Source: Salipiger sp. CCB-MM3 | GTDB taxonomy: Bacteria; Pseudomonadota; Alphaproteobacteria; Rhodobacterales; Rhodobacteraceae | Length of the DNA stretch: 64,000 nt | Direction of reading: 5' to 3' | NCBI RefSeq assembly: GCF_001687105.1 | Contig: NZ_CP014595.1 | Location: forward strand, 1,178,001 to 1,242,000 | In this document: positions 17,325-24,883 of the stretch, one piece after another | How the letters are laid out: each line of letters starts with the position of its first letter | Numbering within the stretch: position 1 is the stretch's first letter | Notes under the pieces: generated by a model | Told to the model about the DNA's origin: nothing | The model's input: only the letters and a program-made list of their open reading frames with translations | Database searches by the model: none | Program-made: the position numbers and the translations under genes

Positions 17325-17337
17325 GAGCGCCTGCCCG
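17325..17337 (+). repeat. Intergenic repeat, family 2, copy 1
   Basis: Core GAGCGCCTGCCCG within GGGGGAGCGCCTGCCCGTGG, just after glnD. The same 13-mer occurs inverted at 17440-17452 and direct at 45206-45218, always between genes. Confidence 0.5.
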
Positions 17338-17439
17338 TGGGATGGCGCTGCCAACCTGCGGCATGCGCGCTTTATCTTGGCCATCTCCGCAGGAGGCCCG
17401 AACGCTGCATAGCGGTGAAAAAACGCCAGCCCGCCGGGA

Positions 17440-17452
17440 CGGGCAGGCGCTC
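17440..17452 (-). repeat. Intergenic repeat, family 2, copy 2 (inverted)
   Basis: Minus strand GAGCGCCTGCCCG, flanked by GGGC on its 5' side so that the unit GGGCGAGCGCCTGCCC is itself an imperfect palindrome. It sits 103 bp from copy 1 in the 272-bp gap between glnD and the cold-shock gene. Confidence 0.5.
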
Positions 17453-17513
17453 GCCCGCCGCGCTGCGCGCTTGTTCCGGGCAAATCCGGGCAAACAAGCC
17501 ACCCCCAAAAGCA

Positions 17514-17541
17514 AAAGAGCGGACCCGAAGGCCCGCTCTTT
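17514..17541 (-). terminator. Rho-independent terminator of the cold-shock gene
   Basis: On the minus strand the stem AAAGAGCGGGCC pairs with GGTCCGCTCTTT around a TTCG tetraloop, with one G-U wobble, and is followed by TTGCTTTTGG. It lies 40 bp after the csp stop. On the plus strand the wobble becomes a mismatch, so minus is the working direction. Confidence 0.8.
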
Positions 17542-17580
17542 CGAAACTCTTGGCAAGGCTAAATCCCTGCCTAAACCGGC

Positions 17581-17787
17581 TTACACCAGTTCCAGGTTCA
17601 CCGCCGACTCGCGGCCGTCACGGCCTGCTTCGATGTCGAACGACACTTTCTGGTTGTCGGCCAGGCCGGTGAGGCCCGAACGCTCAACAGCCGAGATGTG
17701 CACGAAAACGTCTTTCGAGCCGCCATCGGGTGCGATGAAGCCGAAGCCTTTGGTGGTGTTGAACCACTTGACGGTACCAGTTGCCAT
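17581..17787 (-). CDS. Cold-shock domain protein (CspA family)
   Basis: 68 residues, a single cold-shock domain. The RNA-binding motifs KGFGFI (RNP1) and DVFVHISA (RNP2) are intact, and the start [10 protein letters not shown] is typical. It binds single-stranded RNA and works as an RNA chaperone. GAGGAA lies 8 bases upstream of the ATG. It is divergent from a DEAD-box RNA helicase gene across 529 bp and has its own terminator, so it is a single-gene transcript. Long leaders are common in cold-shock genes, and the large upstream gap fits that. Confidence 0.95.
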   Translation of the reverse strand: MATGTVKWFNTTKGFGFIAPDGGSKDVFVHISAVERSGLTGLADNQKVSFDIEAGRDGRESAVNLELV

Positions 17788-18316
17788 GGTTGTATTCCTC
17801 TATCTGTGTCGCCCACAAAGCGCAGCGACTTGGCGTCTCAACGTCGAATGCTGAGCCGTAGAGGAATCAGGAAACGAAATTCAGTAGCGCGCTGTAGATG
17901 CGCTGTTGCGGCGGAAATTGCAACGACCAATATCGTGTCATGCATTCTGCGCGCCGTTCGTCGCCGATCTGCCGCGCATGACCCCTCGTCATCGCCAGCA
18001 TTGACTTTTCCGCCGATTGGCCCCATTTAGCCCCTCGTGATCGCCGGTTCCTTACCGGCCGGGGCCCAAGGCTCCGTGCCTGCGATGCCAGTTTTCCCGC
18101 GTTGGGTGTCCTGACCTTCAGGGCCTGATGTCGCGAAGGGGCTCTCGCGATCGCCGCAGCGGGGCAATCCGGCCCCCGGTCCGATCGCAACCCCTCCCGT
18201 CGCAGCCCGACACGTTCTTTGCGCCTCTCGCCGCCTCCCTTTGTGCCAGAGACGCCTCCTCCTCTCATACCTCCATGGGACAGCGGCCCTCAGACGGCCC
18301 TCCCGAAAGGACATTC
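17788..18316. other. 529-bp non-coding region between divergent csp and DEAD-box helicase genes
   Basis: No gene-like frame on either strand. It must contain both promoters and probably one or two long 5' leaders. Near the helicase start a pyrimidine stretch CCTCCTCCTC (about 18256-18265) and CCTCC (18270-18274) are complementary to Shine-Dalgarno-type sequence, and a tandem CGGCCCTC repeat follows at 18286-18304. This could form temperature-dependent structure over the start. That is a guess from sequence only. Confidence 0.4.
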
Positions 18317-19621
18317 ATGACATTCGACACGCTGGGGCTCCGCCCCGCCCTCCTCGCGCGCCTTGCCGATCAGAACCTGACGGACCCCACCCCGATCCAG
18401 CAGCGCGCCATTCCCGAGGCGATGGCTGGCCGCGACGTGATGGGCCTCGCCCAGACCGGCACCGGCAAGACCTTTGCCTTCGGCCTGCCCATCGCCGATG
18501 CGCTGCTTGGCAGCAACACGCGCTGCGCCCCGAAATCGGCGCAGGCGCTGATCCTTGCCCCGACCCGCGAGCTGGCCGCGCAGATCCACGACACGCTGTC
18601 GTCGGTGCTGAAAGACGCGCACCTGCGCCTGACGCTGGTCGTTGGCGGCAACTCGATCAACGTGCAGTCGCGCAAGCTGGAAAAGGGCACGCATCTGCTC
18701 ATCGCCACGCCGGGCCGTCTCATCGACCTGATGGACCGCGGCGCGCTGAAGCTCGACCAAGTCAGCCATTTCGTGCTCGACGAGGCCGACCAGATGCTCG
18801 ACCTCGGCTTCATCCACGCGCTGCGCCGCATCGCCCGCGACCTGCCCAGCCAGCGCCAGACGCTGCTGTTCTCGGCCACCATGCCCAAGCAGATGAACGA
18901 GATCGCCAGCGCCTATCTCAACGATCCGGTGCGCATCGAGGTCGCCCCTCCGGGCAAGACCGCCGACAAGATCGAGCAATCGGTGATCTTCGTCGAAACC
19001 CCCAAGCGGATCGAGACCCTCACCGGGCTGCTCGACGATCACCGCGACGAGCTGGCGCTGGTCTTCTGCCGCACCAAGCACGGTGCCGAGAAACTCTCGC
19101 GCAAGCTCGACCAGGCCGGTTTCGCCGTTGGCGCGATCCACGGCAACAAGAGCCAGGGCCAGCGCAACCGCGCGCTCGATGCCTTCCGCAAAGGCGAGAT
19201 GCGCGTGCTGGTGGCCACCGATGTGGCGGCCCGCGGCATCGACATCCCCGACGTGCGCCACGTCTACAACTTCGACCTGCCGAATGTGGCCGACAACTAC
19301 GTGCACCGCATCGGCCGCACCGCGCGCGCCGGTCGTGATGGCCGCGCCGTCAGCTTCTGCGGCGTCGAAGAGATGGGCGATCTGCGCGGCATCGAAAAGC
19401 TGATCGGCCAGCAGATCACCACGCTCGGCGGCGAGCGCCCGGCAGAGCCCGCAGGCGGCCAGCGCCGTGGGCGCGGCGGCAATGGGGGCGGTCAGGGCCG
19501 TCCCGGCGGCGGCAAATCCGCGGGCAAGCCCGGCGGCGCGCGCCGCTCGCGCGGAGGCCGCGGCCGTCGCAGCGGCGGTGGTGGCGGCGGCAACCGCGGC
19601 AGGGCGCATGCCTCGGCCTGA
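18317..19621 (+). CDS. DEAD-box RNA helicase (RhlE-like) with Gly/Arg-rich tail
   Basis: 434 residues from ATG 18317 (GAAAGGA just upstream). All helicase motifs are visible: Q motif TPIQQRAIP, Walker A AQTGTGKT, PTRELAAQ, TPGRLID, DEAD in VLDEADQMLDLGF, SAT, then ATDVAARGID and HRIGRTARAG. The last 60 residues are rich in Gly and Arg with RGG repeats, an RNA-binding tail like that of RhlE and cold-shock helicases. It unwinds structured RNA in ribosome assembly or mRNA turnover. Its divergent neighbour is a cold-shock protein, so joint induction in the cold is likely. A strong terminator follows. Confidence 0.92.
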   Translation: MTFDTLGLRPALLARLADQNLTDPTPIQQRAIPEAMAGRDVMGLAQTGTGKTFAFGLPIADALLGSNTRCAPKSAQALILAPTRELAAQIHDTLSSVLKDAHLRLTLVVGGNSINVQSRKLEKGTHLLIATPGRLIDLMDRGALKLDQVSHFVLDEADQMLDLGFIHALRRIARDLPSQRQTLLFSATMPKQMNEIASAYLNDPVRIEVAPPGKTADKIEQSVIFVETPKRIETLTGLLDDHRDELALVFCRTKHGAEKLSRKLDQAGFAVGAIHGNKSQGQRNRALDAFRKGEMRVLVATDVAARGIDIPDVRHVYNFDLPNVADNYVHRIGRTARAGRDGRAVSFCGVEEMGDLRGIEKLIGQQITTLGGERPAEPAGGQRRGRGGNGGGQGRPGGGKSAGKPGGARRSRGGRGRRSGGGGGGNRGRAHASA

Positions 19622-19644
19622 TCTGGCCCACCTCTAGGAAACAC

Positions 19645-19679
19645 GAAAAAAGGCGCGGAGACCCTCCGCGCCTTTTTTG
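19645..19679. terminator. Bidirectional rho-independent terminator
   Basis: Perfect stem GGCGCGGAG-ACC-CTCCGCGCC extended by A6 on the left and T6 on the right, so it ends transcripts in both directions: the helicase (plus) and the amidohydrolase (minus), whose stops lie 24 bp on either side. Confidence 0.9.
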
Positions 19680-19703
19680 TTTGAGAAGCTCGTGCGCCCG
19701 GCC

Positions 19704-21509
19704 CTAGCCTTCGCTCATCGCCTCATACATCGCGTGCAGAATCTCGTGGCCCATCTCCGGCCCCCCAAGGAAGGTCCGGTCCCGCAGCTCGGTCTTCTGC
19801 TCGCCCTCCGCGGCCTCATAGACCACGGCACCGTCCTTGATCGTCGCCAGCACGTCGATCTCGGCCAGCGTCTCGGGGTCCACCGCCATCGGGTCGTCCG
19901 ACAGGATCACGAAATCCGCCCGCTTGCCCACTTCGATCGAGCCCTTGCTGTCCTCTTCGAAATGCTGCCACGCGGGCCAGATGGTCAGCGCCTTCAGCGC
20001 GTCCATCACGCTCACCCGCTGCGCAGGGCCAAGGATGTCGCCCGAGCGCGTGCGCCGGGTCACCGTGGCCGAGAGGATCCGCATGCTGTCGGGAAAGGCC
20101 ACCGGCGCATCGTGATGCGAGCCGAACATCATCCCGCGCTGCCGCACCCAGCCGGTGGGCGAGATATTGTCGGCATTCACCGGCCCCACGGTATGATCGC
20201 GGTGCCAATCGCCCCAGTAATAGGTGTGCATGGGAAAGAGCGAGGGGAAGATGCCCAGCTTCTGGATGCTGTCCACCTGATCCTCGCGCAGGAACTGGCC
20301 GTGCACCAGCACCGGGCGGTTGGTGGGCGCCCCGTATTTCTCTTCCGCCGCGGCAATCGCCGCGATCAGCATGTCCGACGCGCCTTCGCCATTGGCATGG
20401 GTGAGGATCTGGTAGTCGTGGTCAAAGCACCAATCCACCGCATCCGCCACCTGCTCTTCGGTGATCGCCGCATAGCCCTTGTAGCCCGGCGGGTAATCCC
20501 CGACCGGATCGTAATAGGGCCGGTCGCGCAGCGCGGTGAACCCCTGCGGCGAGCCATCGATGGTCAGTTTGCAGCCACCCACCCGCACGTGGCCGTCATA
20601 CTCTTGCGAAACGTTCGCCTCGATGAAATCCCGCGCCTCCAGCACATCGGGAAAGGCCACCACGTCGATCGGCAGATCTCCCGCCGCATCCACCGCCCGC
20701 AGCGCCTCGACATTGCCCGCGCTCGAGCGGCCCTCCTGCCCGGTGGTGTAGCCAAAGCTGGCCCACATCTCGGCCCCCGCCTTGGCGAAGGTCTTGAACC
20801 CCTCCGGCCCAAGCTGCCCCAGCAGCGGCACCAACGTGCCAAAGAAGGCGTATTCCTCGAGCACCCCATTGGGCCGCCCGTCCGCGCCGCGGCGGATCAC
20901 CCCGCCCGGAGGGTTTTCCGATGCCTCGGTGATCCCGGCGATCTCGAGCGCCTTGGAGTTCGCCACGCCCAGATGGCCCGACTGATGGATGATCAGGATC
21001 GGCACCTCGGTGGACACCGCATCCAGATCGTCGCGCGTGGGATGGCGTAACTCGGCCAATTGCGCGTTGTCATAGCCAAAGCCGATGATCAGGTTCACCG
21101 CCTCCACCGCCTCGCGGTTTTTCTCGGCCCAGTCGCGCAGCCCCTGCTGCAGGCTGGCGACATCGGTCACATCGCCGTCGGGCGGCGCCAGCATATTGGC
21201 CGAAAGCGCCTGAATGCCTCCCAGCACCACATGCCCGTGGCTGTCGACAAACCCGGGCAGCATCGCCCGACCGCCCAGTTCGAACATCTGCGTGGCCTCG
21301 CCCTTCAGCGCCGAGACCTCCTCCATGCTGCCTACCGCAACGATCTTGCCATCCAGCACCGCCACCGCTTCGGCGCTGGGGGTCGCATCGTCGATCGTCA
21401 GGATCGGGCCACCGGAATAAATCGTATCGGCACTCTCCTGCGCCGCACCAAGCCCCGGCACCAGCGCCGTGGCGAGCAAAAGCGCCGCGCTGCCCACTGT
21501 CGTCCGCAT
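19704..21509 (-). CDS. Periplasmic amidohydrolase (YtcJ-like, amidohydrolase family 3)
   Basis: 601 residues from ATG 21509, which has AGGAGGG upstream and opens a signal peptide (MRTTVGSAALLLATALVPGL, cut near GAAQ). Typical features are ILTIDDATPSAEAVAVLDGKI, the metal-site FVDSHGHVVLGG, and the C-terminal LTIWPAWQHFEEDSKGSIE plus KRADFVILSDDPM. Family members are metal-dependent hydrolases of N-substituted amides or related bonds; few have known substrates. Export to the periplasm is supported by the signal sequence. The gene stands alone, with a shared terminator at its end. Confidence 0.86.
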   Translation of the reverse strand: MRTTVGSAALLLATALVPGLGAAQESADTIYSGGPILTIDDATPSAEAVAVLDGKIVAVGSMEEVSALKGEATQMFELGGRAMLPGFVDSHGHVVLGGIQALSANMLAPPDGDVTDVASLQQGLRDWAEKNREAVEAVNLIIGFGYDNAQLAELRHPTRDDLDAVSTEVPILIIHQSGHLGVANSKALEIAGITEASENPPGGVIRRGADGRPNGVLEEYAFFGTLVPLLGQLGPEGFKTFAKAGAEMWASFGYTTGQEGRSSAGNVEALRAVDAAGDLPIDVVAFPDVLEARDFIEANVSQEYDGHVRVGGCKLTIDGSPQGFTALRDRPYYDPVGDYPPGYKGYAAITEEQVADAVDWCFDHDYQILTHANGEGASDMLIAAIAAAEEKYGAPTNRPVLVHGQFLREDQVDSIQKLGIFPSLFPMHTYYWGDWHRDHTVGPVNADNISPTGWVRQRGMMFGSHHDAPVAFPDSMRILSATVTRRTRSGDILGPAQRVSVMDALKALTIWPAWQHFEEDSKGSIEVGKRADFVILSDDPMAVDPETLAEIDVLATIKDGAVVYEAAEGEQKTELRDRTFLGGPEMGHEILHAMYEAMSEG

Positions 21510-21644
21510 CAAAAATCCCTCCTGCAAATCTCTCACGCCCGCACGCTAGGCCAAGACAACACCCTCACCTTGACGTGGCGCAAGGCAAGGTAACACAGAG
21601 AGAATTTCTACCCTAAGGAGAATGCCGCGGCGAAGCCCAAAGGA

Positions 21645-23078
21645 TCACCCCCGGCGCAGGTCGCCCACCTCGCGCCAGAACAGCGGCGTCAGCAGCACAT
21701 AGACGGTGATCATCTCCAGCCGCCCAAGGTACATGGCAAAGGCGAGGATCAGCTTCACCGGATCGCTCAGCGTGGCGAAATTCCCCGCCGGTCCGATGAT
21801 CGGCCCCACGCCCGGCCCGACGTTGGCCAAAGCGGTCAGCGCGGCGCTGGCCGAGGTCGAGAAATCCAGCCCGAAGAAATCCAGCACGATGGTGAAACCG
21901 CCAAAGGTCAGCCCGTAGAACATCATGAAGGTGATGACGCTTCGCATCGTGTCCTCGTCGACGCGCATCCCCTCGTAGCGGATCGCCACAACCGCATGCG
22001 GCGCGCGGATCATCTGCATCTTGGCCCGCAGCGCCCGCACGAAGAGCAGCCAGCGCATTGCCTTGGCCCCGCCCGCGGTCGAGCCGGTGCAGCCCCCCGC
22101 CGCGGTCAGCAAAAAGAAGGCGACGGCGGCAAACGGTCCCCAAAGCGTGTAATCGGTGGTGGCATAGCCGGTTGTCGTGACCACCGAGACCACGTTGAAC
22201 GCCACCGCAGTGGCCGCCTCGAACGGCCCCCAGCCCTTGGCGATCACCAGCCAGAGGCTCAGCACCGCGATCGCCACGACCAGCCCTTTGATCAGCCCCT
22301 CCACCTGCTCGCTGCGCAGCGCGCCGCGGTGCACCACACGCACGTACCAGGCAAAGGGCAACGCCCCCAGCAGCATAAAGATCGTCCCGGTCCACTGCAG
22401 GAACGGGCTGGTGAAATGCCCGAAAGAGGCGTCATAGCCCGAATAGCCGCCGGTCGAGAGCGTGGTCATCGCATGGGTCATCGCATCGAAAGGCCCCATG
22501 CCGCCCACGAGGTAGAGAAAGCCGCAGACCGCCATCAGCGCCAGATAGATGCCCAGCGTGGCCGAGGCGAAAGAGGCGGCGCTGCGCAACTCCTTCTCGC
22601 CCTTGTCCGAGCTTTCGGTGCGAAACAGCTGCATCCCGCCCACCTGCAGCATCGGCAGCATGGCGATGCCGGTGACGATGAAGCCCACGCCGCCCACCGC
22701 CTGCAGCAGCGCCCGCCACAGGATGATGCCATGCGGCGTGTCATCCAGTCCGCTCATCACTGTCGAGCCCGTCGTGGTGATCCCCGACATCGCCTCGAAC
22801 ACCGCATCCACTGGCGACAGACCCCATTGCCACAGCGGCACCGCCCCGGCGACGGCGGCAGTCACCCAGACCGAAGAGGTCAGCAGAAAGGTGTGCAGCC
22901 GGTTCAGGTCGAGAAACTCTGACCATGTCGAGAGGCTCACCCCGACGCCCACCATGCCAACCAGCGCCGCCGAGATGCCAAAGACGCCCGCGGTCTCGGG
23001 AAACAGGATCGCCACCACCCCCATCAGCGCCGCGAAGAAGACGCAGACCAGCCCGTTGATGAAATAGATGAAGCTCAT
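21645..23078 (-). CDS. trkH: Trk/Ktr-type potassium uptake protein TrkH
   Basis: 477 residues with about ten membrane helices. The four pore loops that replace the K-channel selectivity filter can be read: TTTGSTV, TLSTGGYS, VTTTGYAT and ANVGPGVG. TrkH forms the potassium-translocating subunit of the inner membrane, usually gated by TrkA, whose gene is not in this window. The start has GAGAGAG about 8 bases upstream. Upstream lie a 26-bp palindrome and the tandem element shared with the pcaD region, between trkH and the divergent murJ. Confidence 0.93.
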   Translation of the reverse strand: MSFIYFINGLVCVFFAALMGVVAILFPETAGVFGISAALVGMVGVGVSLSTWSEFLDLNRLHTFLLTSSVWVTAAVAGAVPLWQWGLSPVDAVFEAMSGITTTGSTVMSGLDDTPHGIILWRALLQAVGGVGFIVTGIAMLPMLQVGGMQLFRTESSDKGEKELRSAASFASATLGIYLALMAVCGFLYLVGGMGPFDAMTHAMTTLSTGGYSGYDASFGHFTSPFLQWTGTIFMLLGALPFAWYVRVVHRGALRSEQVEGLIKGLVVAIAVLSLWLVIAKGWGPFEAATAVAFNVVSVVTTTGYATTDYTLWGPFAAVAFFLLTAAGGCTGSTAGGAKAMRWLLFVRALRAKMQMIRAPHAVVAIRYEGMRVDEDTMRSVITFMMFYGLTFGGFTIVLDFFGLDFSTSASAALTALANVGPGVGPIIGPAGNFATLSDPVKLILAFAMYLGRLEMITVYVLLTPLFWREVGDLRRG

Positions 23079-23142
23079 GACGGCACTCTCTCGATTGGCC
23101 GGCGCGGCGCTGCCGCCGCGTCGACCCGAAAGCCATGTGGCG

Positions 23143-23168
23143 AAGTCGAGAAGAATTCAACTCGACTT
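23143..23168. promoter_or_regulatory. 26-bp palindrome between trkH and murJ
   Basis: AAGTCGAG, then a 10-base spacer centred on GAATTC, then CTCGACTT. The arms match perfectly over 8 bp and the centre is itself palindromic. It lies 65 bp upstream of the trkH start and 168 bp upstream of murJ. It may be a regulator operator; a hairpin terminator is less likely because no T-run of length follows and no transcript should end there. Confidence 0.45.
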
Positions 23169-23230
23169 TTCATTCCCGGACAATCCGCATCTCGGCTGTC
23201 GCGCCGCCCACACCCTCGGCAAGCCCCCGC

Positions 23231-23273
23231 GTATGCATGGTTTGTGCATGGGATGTGCATGGATTGTGCCCCC
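23231..23273 (+). repeat. 43-bp tandem element with 11-bp period, copy A (upstream of murJ)
   Basis: GTA followed by three units TGCATGG-TTTG, TGCATGG-GATG, TGCATGG-ATTG and a last TGCCCCC. A second copy at 50635-50677 is identical in 41 of 43 bases. The 11-bp spacing puts each TGCATGG on the same face of the helix. It ends 62 bp before the murJ start. Confidence 0.75.
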
Positions 23274-23335
23274 TTCCTCGGGCGTCGCCGATGGTCTACC
23301 TCTGGCCCCTGCGAACATCTCGAAGGGCGCTCAAA

Positions 23336-24880
23336 ATGAAACCCATCCGCCTGATCTCGGGCATCCTCACGGTCGGCTTCTGGACGCTGGCCAGCCGCGT
23401 CCTTGGCGTTGCGCGCGAGATTTTCATTCTCGCCTATATTGGCCCCGGCCCGGTGATGGATGCCTTTGTGGCCGCCTTCCGCCTGCCCAATATGTTCCGC
23501 CGCTTCTTTGCCGAAGGCGCGTTCAACGCTGCGTTTGTGCCAATCTTTTCAAAGAAATACGAGGGAGAGGAAGACCCTCTGAAATTCGCCAGCCAAGCGA
23601 TGAACGGCCTTGCTTTCGTGCTTCTGCTGCTCTCGGCGCTGGCGCTGATCTTCATGCCCGCGCTGGTCTGGGCCACCGCCGGAGGCTTCGCCGCCGACGC
23701 CCGGTTCGACATGACGGTCGGCTTTGGCCGTATCGTCTTTCCCTATATCTTCTTCATCTCGCTCGCCGCCCTGTTCTCGGGCGCCCTCAACGCCACCGGC
23801 CATTTCGCCGCCGCCGCCGCAGCCCCGGTCCTGCTGAACGTCTTCGTGATCCTTGCCATGCTCGCCGGTCAGTACCTGAATGGCGATATAATCCAATGGC
23901 TTGTCTGGACGATCCCACTTGCTGGTGTGGCTCAGTTGGCGCTTGTCTGGGTGGCTGCCGAACGCGCCGGGATCAAGCTGCGCCCCGGCCGTCCGCGCTG
24001 GAACGCCGACATGAAACGACTGGTCCGCGTCGCCGTTCCCGCAGCCCTCGCGGGCGGCGTGATGCAGGTAAACCTTCTGGTCGGCCAGCAGGTCGCCTCG
24101 AACTTCGAAAAGGCCGTGGGCTGGCTCTATGCCGCAGACCGGCTCTACCAGCTTCCGCTGGGCGTGGTCGGCATCGCGGTCGGCATCGTGCTGCTGCCCG
24201 ATCTGTCCAGACGCCTCAAAGCACAGGACGATGCGGGTGCGCGCCATGCTTTCTCGCGGGCGGGAGAGCTGTCTCTGGCACTGACCGTGCCCGCCGCCGT
24301 GGCGCTGGTGGTGGTGCCCCTGCCCATCGTCGCGGTGCTGTTCCAGCGCGGCGCGACGTCGATGGCCGACGCGCAGGCCATCGCCTTTGCCGTGGCCATC
24401 TACGGCCTCGGTCTACCCGCCTTCGTGCTGCAAAAAGTGCTGCAGCCGCTGTTCTTTGCCCGCGAAGACACGCGCACCCCGTTCCGCTACGCGCTGTGGT
24501 CGATGGCGGTGAACGCGGTCCTCGCCATCGGTCTCGCCCCCGTTCTGGGCTGGTACGCGCCCGCCATCGCCACCACCTGCGCGGCGTGGACAATGGTGGC
24601 ACAATTGGCGTGGGGCGGGCGCAAATTGGGCGACGTGGCGCGGTTCGACACGCGTTTCCGCACCAGAATTCTGCGCATCTGTCTTGCCTCTGTCATCATG
24701 GGCGGAGTTCTTTGGGGAACCATGTTGGCGCTTGGGCCGTTCCTTGAACGAAGCTACTGGCGGAGCCTTGCCCTTGTCGGCCTGATCCTTGTCGGAATCC
24801 TATCTTATGGGATTGCCGGACAGGCGGTCGGGGCGTTCCGTCTGTCCGAGTTCCGCACCGCTTTCCGCCGCAAGGGCTAG
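23336..24880 (+). CDS. murJ: Lipid II flippase MurJ
   Basis: 514 residues from ATG 23336, with AAGGG upstream. An upstream in-frame ATG would add 67 residues that do not look coding. The N-terminus SGILTVGFWTLASRVLGVAR and PNMFRRFFAEGAFNAAFVP are MurJ hallmarks, and about 14 membrane helices follow. MurJ flips the peptidoglycan precursor lipid II across the inner membrane and is normally essential. The phospholipase D gene follows after 3 bp and is probably co-transcribed. In many relatives glnD and murJ are neighbours (often with trpS); here they are 6 kb apart, separated by csp, the helicase, the amidohydrolase and trkH, while trpS is 2.3 kb beyond murJ. Confidence 0.95.
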   Translation: MKPIRLISGILTVGFWTLASRVLGVAREIFILAYIGPGPVMDAFVAAFRLPNMFRRFFAEGAFNAAFVPIFSKKYEGEEDPLKFASQAMNGLAFVLLLLSALALIFMPALVWATAGGFAADARFDMTVGFGRIVFPYIFFISLAALFSGALNATGHFAAAAAAPVLLNVFVILAMLAGQYLNGDIIQWLVWTIPLAGVAQLALVWVAAERAGIKLRPGRPRWNADMKRLVRVAVPAALAGGVMQVNLLVGQQVASNFEKAVGWLYAADRLYQLPLGVVGIAVGIVLLPDLSRRLKAQDDAGARHAFSRAGELSLALTVPAAVALVVVPLPIVAVLFQRGATSMADAQAIAFAVAIYGLGLPAFVLQKVLQPLFFAREDTRTPFRYALWSMAVNAVLAIGLAPVLGWYAPAIATTCAAWTMVAQLAWGGRKLGDVARFDTRFRTRILRICLASVIMGGVLWGTMLALGPFLERSYWRSLALVGLILVGILSYGIAGQAVGAFRLSEFRTAFRRKG

Positions 24881-24883
24881 TAC

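Noticed and set aside
19440..19620. Dense GGC/CGC repeat as a DNA repeat or CRISPR-like array
   Set aside because: It encodes the Gly/Arg-rich tail of the DEAD-box helicase; there are no regular spacers.
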